From Candidatus Eiseniibacteriota bacterium (GTDB lineage Bacteria; Arandabacterota; Arandabacteria; Arandabacterales; Arandabacteraceae): a DNA stretch of 10,608 bases. Position 1 is the stretch's first letter, and the number at the start of each line of letters is the position of its first letter. Of the stretch, positions 7,630-10,608 are shown one piece after another. The stretch is from the NCBI GenBank assembly GCA_030622265.1, contig JAUXGG010000028.1, positions 1-10,608 on the forward strand, given 5' to 3'. The notes under the pieces are model-generated. The model was not told where the DNA came from, did no database searches, and saw only the letters and a program-made list of their open reading frames with translations. A program made the position numbers and the translations under genes.

Positions 7630-8373
7630 TTACATCAACATCCCGCCGTCAACTTTAATAACCTGTCCGGTGATGTAGTTTGCATCATCCGATACCAGGA
7701 ATGCAACAAGATTAGCTACATCGTCCACCGTGCCGAATCTTCCCAGCGGGATGGCCGACATGAAGGTGGACCTGGCCTCTTCCGGAAGCGTACCCGTCAT
7801 CTCCGTCTCGATATAGCCCGGAGCTATTGCATTCACGGTCACTCCTCGAGGCGCCAGCTCCCTGGCCAGTGACTTGGTAAGCCCTATGATCCCTGCCTTG
7901 GACGATGAGTAATTGACCTGCCCGGCATTACCCATGATTCCGACCACCGAGGCAAGGTTCACGATCCGGCCCGATCGCTGCCTGATGAAGTGCTTGGCGG
8001 CCACCCTGCAGCAGTTAAAGGTGCCGGTGAGATTGACCCCGATCACGCTGTCCCAGTCTGAGTCCGACATCCTGAGCATCAGGTTGTCGCGGGTGATACC
8101 GGCATTGTTGATGAGAATATGCACTCCACCCAGGGCGGCAATCACCGTCTCAAACATCTCCTTGACCTCGCCTGAGGAGGAGACATCGCAGCGCACCGCG
8201 ACAGCTCTCCGTCCGAGGGCCTCGACCTTCCGGACAGTATCCTCCGCTTCGGCCTCAAGCAGATCGACAACGGCCACATCAGCTCCCAATCCTGCCAGCA
8301 TAAGAGCTATGGCGCTGCCGATGCCCCGGGCCCCACCGGTTACGATGGCGCACTTGCCGCTTAGATCGCTCAA
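7630..8373 (-). CDS. fabG: 3-oxoacyl-[acyl-carrier-protein] reductase
   Basis: FabG reduces 3-oxoacyl-ACP to 3-hydroxyacyl-ACP with NADPH, the first reduction of each elongation cycle. It is a short-chain dehydrogenase with a Rossmann fold. With the chosen start the protein has 247 residues, the usual FabG length. It shows the cofactor motif TGGARGIG (12-19), NNAG (89-92) and the catalytic set Asn114, Ser142, Tyr155 and Lys159 (YSSSK). IAPGYIETEM (183-192) and the final VDGGMLM are typical of FabG. I place the start at TTG (8371-8373), where GGAGGAGGTG lies five bases upstream and the TTG overlaps the fabD stop (TTGA). The frame is open further to an ATG at 8430, but that would add 19 unlike residues and a 61-base overlap with fabD. 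Coupling to fabD is likely. Confidence 0.96.
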   Translation of the reverse strand: MSDLSGKCAIVTGGARGIGSAIALMLAGLGADVAVVDLLEAEAEDTVRKVEALGRRAVAVRCDVSSSGEVKEMFETVIAALGGVHILINNAGITRDNLMLRMSDSDWDSVIGVNLTGTFNCCRVAAKHFIRQRSGRIVNLASVVGIMGNAGQVNYSSSKAGIIGLTKSLARELAPRGVTVNAIAPGYIETEMTGTLPEEARSTFMSAIPLGRFGTVDDVANLVAFLVSDDANYITGQVIKVDGGMLM

Positions 8374-9305
8374 GCGCTCACCTCCTCCAGGAAACGACCG
8401 ATGCTGTCCCGGTCGGAAACCGATACGCATGCCGTGTCCGGGTTGATCCTCTTCAGGAGCCCGCAGAGCACCTTTCCGGGACCGACCTCGACCACGAAGT
8501 TCACTCCATTATCCGAAAGGTATTTCATTGACTGGTACCAGAGTACCGGACTGGTGAGCTGCTTCTCAAGAAGAGATCTTATGGTCACCGGGTCGGTTAC
8601 TCCCTCCGCGGTGACATTGCACACCACCGGAATCTGCACACCTGAGAAGGCTGCCGCCTTCAAGCTCGCGGCGAGCTTCTCCTGGGCCATCTTCATCAGC
8701 GGCGAATGGAAAGCCCCGCTCACATTGAGGGGTATCGCCCGCTTGGCGCCATGGCCGCGGGCGACCTCCACTGCCTTCTCGACAGCCGCGATGTCTCCTG
8801 ATATGACAACCTGCACGGGTGAGTTATAGTTGGCGGCGGCGATGACCCCAGCCTGTCCGGCTTCGGCGAGCAGACCGTCAAGGCCTTCTTCAGATATGCC
8901 TATCAAGGCGGCCATCGTGCCGGGCTTCTCGAGGCCTGCCGAGAACATGGCCTCCGCCCTGTCCCGGACAAGCTTCAGTGCGTCGGAAAACGCCAGGGCG
9001 CCGTTGGCCACCAGGGCCGAGTACTCGCCCACGCTGTGACCCGCAACAAACTCCGGCTTCATGCCCTTCGACTTCATCACATTCCACACCGCGACGCTGT
9101 GCACAACTATGGCAGGCTGCGTGAAGCGGGTTTCTCTCAGCTTATCCTCGGGCCCGTTGAAGCACGTATCGGCAAGGTCGAAACCCAGGATTTCATTGGC
9201 TTCTTCGAACACCTCCCTGGCCTCGGGAAACGCATCGAACACGTCCTTTCCCATTCCCACATATTGGGAACCCTGACCTGGAAAAACACATGCGATCTTG
9301 GACAT
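8370..9305 (-). CDS. fabD: Malonyl-CoA:ACP transacylase
   Basis: FabD moves malonyl groups from CoA to ACP and so supplies the extender unit to FabH and FabF. The 311-residue protein has the typical length and begins with the oxyanion motif FPGQGSQ (8-14, Gln11). The nucleophile Ser91 lies in GHSVGEYSAL, Arg116 matches the malonyl-carboxylate-binding arginine, and His200 in GAFHSPLM is the catalytic partner. NVTAEGVTDP (224-233) and VEVGPGKVLCGLLKR towards the C-terminus are also conserved. The ATG lies seven bases after the fabH stop, and a GGTGAGG ribosome binding site overlaps that stop, which suggests coupling. The 3' end overlaps the TTG start of fabG by two bases and contains the fabG ribosome binding site. 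Confidence 0.97.
   Translation of the reverse strand: MSKIACVFPGQGSQYVGMGKDVFDAFPEAREVFEEANEILGFDLADTCFNGPEDKLRETRFTQPAIVVHSVAVWNVMKSKGMKPEFVAGHSVGEYSALVANGALAFSDALKLVRDRAEAMFSAGLEKPGTMAALIGISEEGLDGLLAEAGQAGVIAAANYNSPVQVVISGDIAAVEKAVEVARGHGAKRAIPLNVSGAFHSPLMKMAQEKLAASLKAAAFSGVQIPVVCNVTAEGVTDPVTIRSLLEKQLTSPVLWYQSMKYLSDNGVNFVVEVGPGKVLCGLLKRINPDTACVSVSDRDSIGRFLEEVSA
8379..8388 (-). promoter_or_regulatory. Ribosome binding site that sets the fabG start
   Basis: GGAGGAGGTG near the 3' end of fabD lies five bases before TTG at 8373. It supports the shorter 247-residue FabG over a frame extended to 8430. Confidence 0.85.
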
Positions 9306-9312
9306 GGCTACC

Positions 9313-10317
9313 TCACCAAATCATCAGGTTGCTGCCCCACGTAAGGCCGGACCCGAAGGCGACCAGCTCGACCAGCATTCCCTCTTTAAGAATCCCCTTC
9401 TCCTTGGCTTCAGTCAACGCGATGGGAATCGATGCCGCGGAAGTATTGCCGTAGTCCTCCACGTTGCTGAACACCTTCTCCGGCGGCACGTTTATTCTTC
9501 TGGCAGTAGCATCAATGATTCTCCCGTTCGCCTGGTGCGTTACCAGAAGCTCGAGGTCGTCACCGGTATACCCGCCGTCCTCCAGCGTATCCACGGCAAC
9601 ACTCGCCATCGCCTTCACCGCCGCCTTGAAAACCCTGTTACCCTGCAATCTTATGAAGTGATCCCCCGACCTCAAGTTCTCTTCCGTGGGCCGCATCCTC
9701 GACCCCCCGGCCGGCTGCTTGATCAGGTCACTCATAGTGCCGTCGCTACCGATACGCCATGCAATGAATCCCCTGCCCTCACCAACCCTTCCCACCACCG
9801 CCGCCCCGGCCCCATCGCCGAAGAGCACGCACGTTGCCCGATCGGTCCAGTCCACAATCTTGGTCAGAGTCTCGGCTCCAATCACAAGGATCCGCTCATA
9901 CCGGCCGGACTCAATGCAGATCTCGGCCATGGAAAGCCCGTAGAGAAAACCGGTGCAGGCCGCTCCGATGTCGAAAGCAACCGCCTGCGACGCGCCCAGC
10001 GCATTCTGCACCAGGCACGCGGTGGATGGAAAGAACATGTCCGGAGTGGCGGTCGCAACAACAATGACGTCAATATCCTCAGGCCCGAGCCCGGCATCGG
10101 ACAAGGCCTCACGCGCCGCCCCGATGGCCAGGTCCGAGGTAGCCGTCTGATCATCGGTCTTGTGCCGCTTGAATATCCCGGTTCGCTCCCGGATCCACTG
10201 GTCGGTGGTGTCGACCATCTTCTCCAGGTCGTAGTTGGTAAGCTCACCCTCGGGAACGCATGAGCCGATGCCGAGGATTCCTATTCCGCTAGGCGCTTTT
10301 CGCCGCTGTTCGCTCAC
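9313..10317 (-). CDS. fabH: 3-oxoacyl-[acyl-carrier-protein] synthase III
   Basis: FabH starts fatty-acid synthesis by condensing a short acyl-CoA (acetyl- or branched) with malonyl-ACP. The 334-residue protein has the complete Cys-His-Asn triad: Cys121 in GAACTGFLYGL, His261 in THQANGRI and Asn291 in YGNTSAASIP. DQWIRERTGI (39-48) and the end FGSGLTWGS are also diagnostic. Whether the primer is acetyl or branched-chain cannot be read safely from the sequence. Translation starts at GTG (10315-10317), with GAGGAAAGG ten bases upstream, inside plsX. The coding region overlaps the end of plsX by 29 bases in another frame. The first ten or so residues (SEQRRKAPSG) are an extension before the conserved GILGIGSCVPE. 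Confidence 0.96.
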   Translation of the reverse strand: MSEQRRKAPSGIGILGIGSCVPEGELTNYDLEKMVDTTDQWIRERTGIFKRHKTDDQTATSDLAIGAAREALSDAGLGPEDIDVIVVATATPDMFFPSTACLVQNALGASQAVAFDIGAACTGFLYGLSMAEICIESGRYERILVIGAETLTKIVDWTDRATCVLFGDGAGAAVVGRVGEGRGFIAWRIGSDGTMSDLIKQPAGGSRMRPTEENLRSGDHFIRLQGNRVFKAAVKAMASVAVDTLEDGGYTGDDLELLVTHQANGRIIDATARRINVPPEKVFSNVEDYGNTSAASIPIALTEAKEKGILKEGMLVELVAFGSGLTWGSNLMIW

Positions 10318-10608
10318 TCTTTGCCAGCCTTTCCTCTATTGCAGACCTGACATCGTATCTTATATACCGCGTGGTCGCAAGCACAGCGTTCTTTATCGCT
10401 CTCGCGTTCGAGCTACCGTGGGCAATCGTGCACACGCCGTTGAGTCCCAGCAGCGGCGCACCGCCGTACTCGGCATAGTCGAAGCGGGCCTTAAGCTCCC
10501 TGAATGCCGGCCTCAAGAGAAGCCCGCCGATCTTCCCCCGGGCGGTCGAAGTGAGGCCCTCACGCATCACGCTGTAGACCATGTCGACCACGCTCTCTGT
10601 GAATTTCA
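10289..10608 (-). CDS. plsX: Phosphate acyltransferase PlsX, C-terminal part (cut by window edge)
   Basis: This is the last 105 residues of PlsX, a peripheral enzyme that turns acyl-ACP into acyl-phosphate, the donor for PlsY in phospholipid synthesis. The frame is open to the window edge (KFTESV...), so the true start lies upstream. Visible family features include LRPAFRELKARFDYAEYGGAPLLGLNG with the conserved YGGAPLLG, and AHGSSNARAIKNAV, both characteristic of the PlsX C-terminus. A GTG at 10591 is only an internal codon. The final 29 bases overlap the start of fabH. The plsX-fabH-fabD-fabG-acpP order is widely conserved, often with rpmF upstream, which cannot be checked here. Confidence 0.93.
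   Translation of the reverse strand, partial: KFTESVVDMVYSVMREGLTSTARGKIGGLLLRPAFRELKARFDYAEYGGAPLLGLNGVCTIAHGSSNARAIKNAVLATTRYIRYDVRSAIEERLAKSERTAAKSA
10328..10336 (-). promoter_or_regulatory. Ribosome binding site of fabH inside plsX
   Basis: GAGGAAAGG lies ten bases before the GTG start of fabH and within plsX coding sequence. It supports the overlapping GTG start. Confidence 0.6.

Noticed and set aside
7630..8430. Extended fabG of 266 residues starting at ATG 8430
   Set aside because: The extra 19 residues do not look like a FabG N-terminus, the overlap with fabD would be 61 bases, and a strong ribosome binding site points to TTG at 8373.
9882..10247. A 121-codon minus-strand frame inside fabH
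   Set aside because: It is an out-of-frame reading of fabH, rich in Arg, Pro, Ser and Trp, and does not look like a real protein.
9298..10263. A 321-codon open frame on the plus strand opposite fabH
   Set aside because: Antisense shadow of a clearly identified gene. Its composition (many Arg, Pro, His, Gly) is typical of a non-coding frame.

Overview
The window is part of a bacterial chromosome that carries core metabolism only. Every gene I can support lies on the minus strand. The genes form two tightly packed, co-directional operons, so transcription runs from high to low coordinates. No mobile element, tRNA, rRNA, CRISPR array or phage gene was seen, and no stretch above about 112 bases lacks a gene.

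The first operon (10608 down to 5309) is the classic fatty-acid biosynthesis cluster: plsX (partial, its N-terminal part is beyond the window), fabH, fabD, fabG, acpP, fabF, then rnc (RNase III). FabD loads malonyl groups onto AcpP. FabH starts chains by condensing acyl-CoA with malonyl-ACP. FabF elongates them, FabG does the first reduction, and PlsX passes finished acyl chains from ACP to phospholipid synthesis. Genes overlap or are separated by a few to 33 bases, with Shine-Dalgarno sequences at several junctions, so translational coupling is likely.

The only real intergenic region is 5197-5308. Reading along the minus strand, it holds an intrinsic terminator that starts inside the rnc stop codon, then a near-consensus sigma-70-type promoter (TTGACA, 18-base spacer, TAGATT), then a roughly 50-base leader and a strong Shine-Dalgarno sequence.

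The second operon (5196 down to 1) encodes central glycolysis nearly in pathway order: 6-phosphofructokinase, class II fructose-bisphosphate aldolase, GAPDH, phosphoglycerate kinase and triosephosphate isomerase. It ends with secG, a translocase subunit cut by the window edge. Together these enzymes convert fructose-6-phosphate to 3-phosphoglycerate. The phosphofructokinase has the Asp104/Lys124 pair linked to pyrophosphate use, so its phosphoryl donor is an open question.

The organism is a free-living-type bacterium with fairly high GC content (by eye above 50%), frequent TTG/GTG starts and strong AGGAGG-like ribosome binding sites. The phosphofructokinase resembles the actinobacterial 'group III' type. 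Together with the tpiA-secG linkage this loosely suggests a Gram-positive or deep-branching lineage, possibly related to Actinomycetota, but the window cannot settle taxonomy. I found no convincing new biological system. The findings are modest points about enzyme specificity, start sites and regulation.
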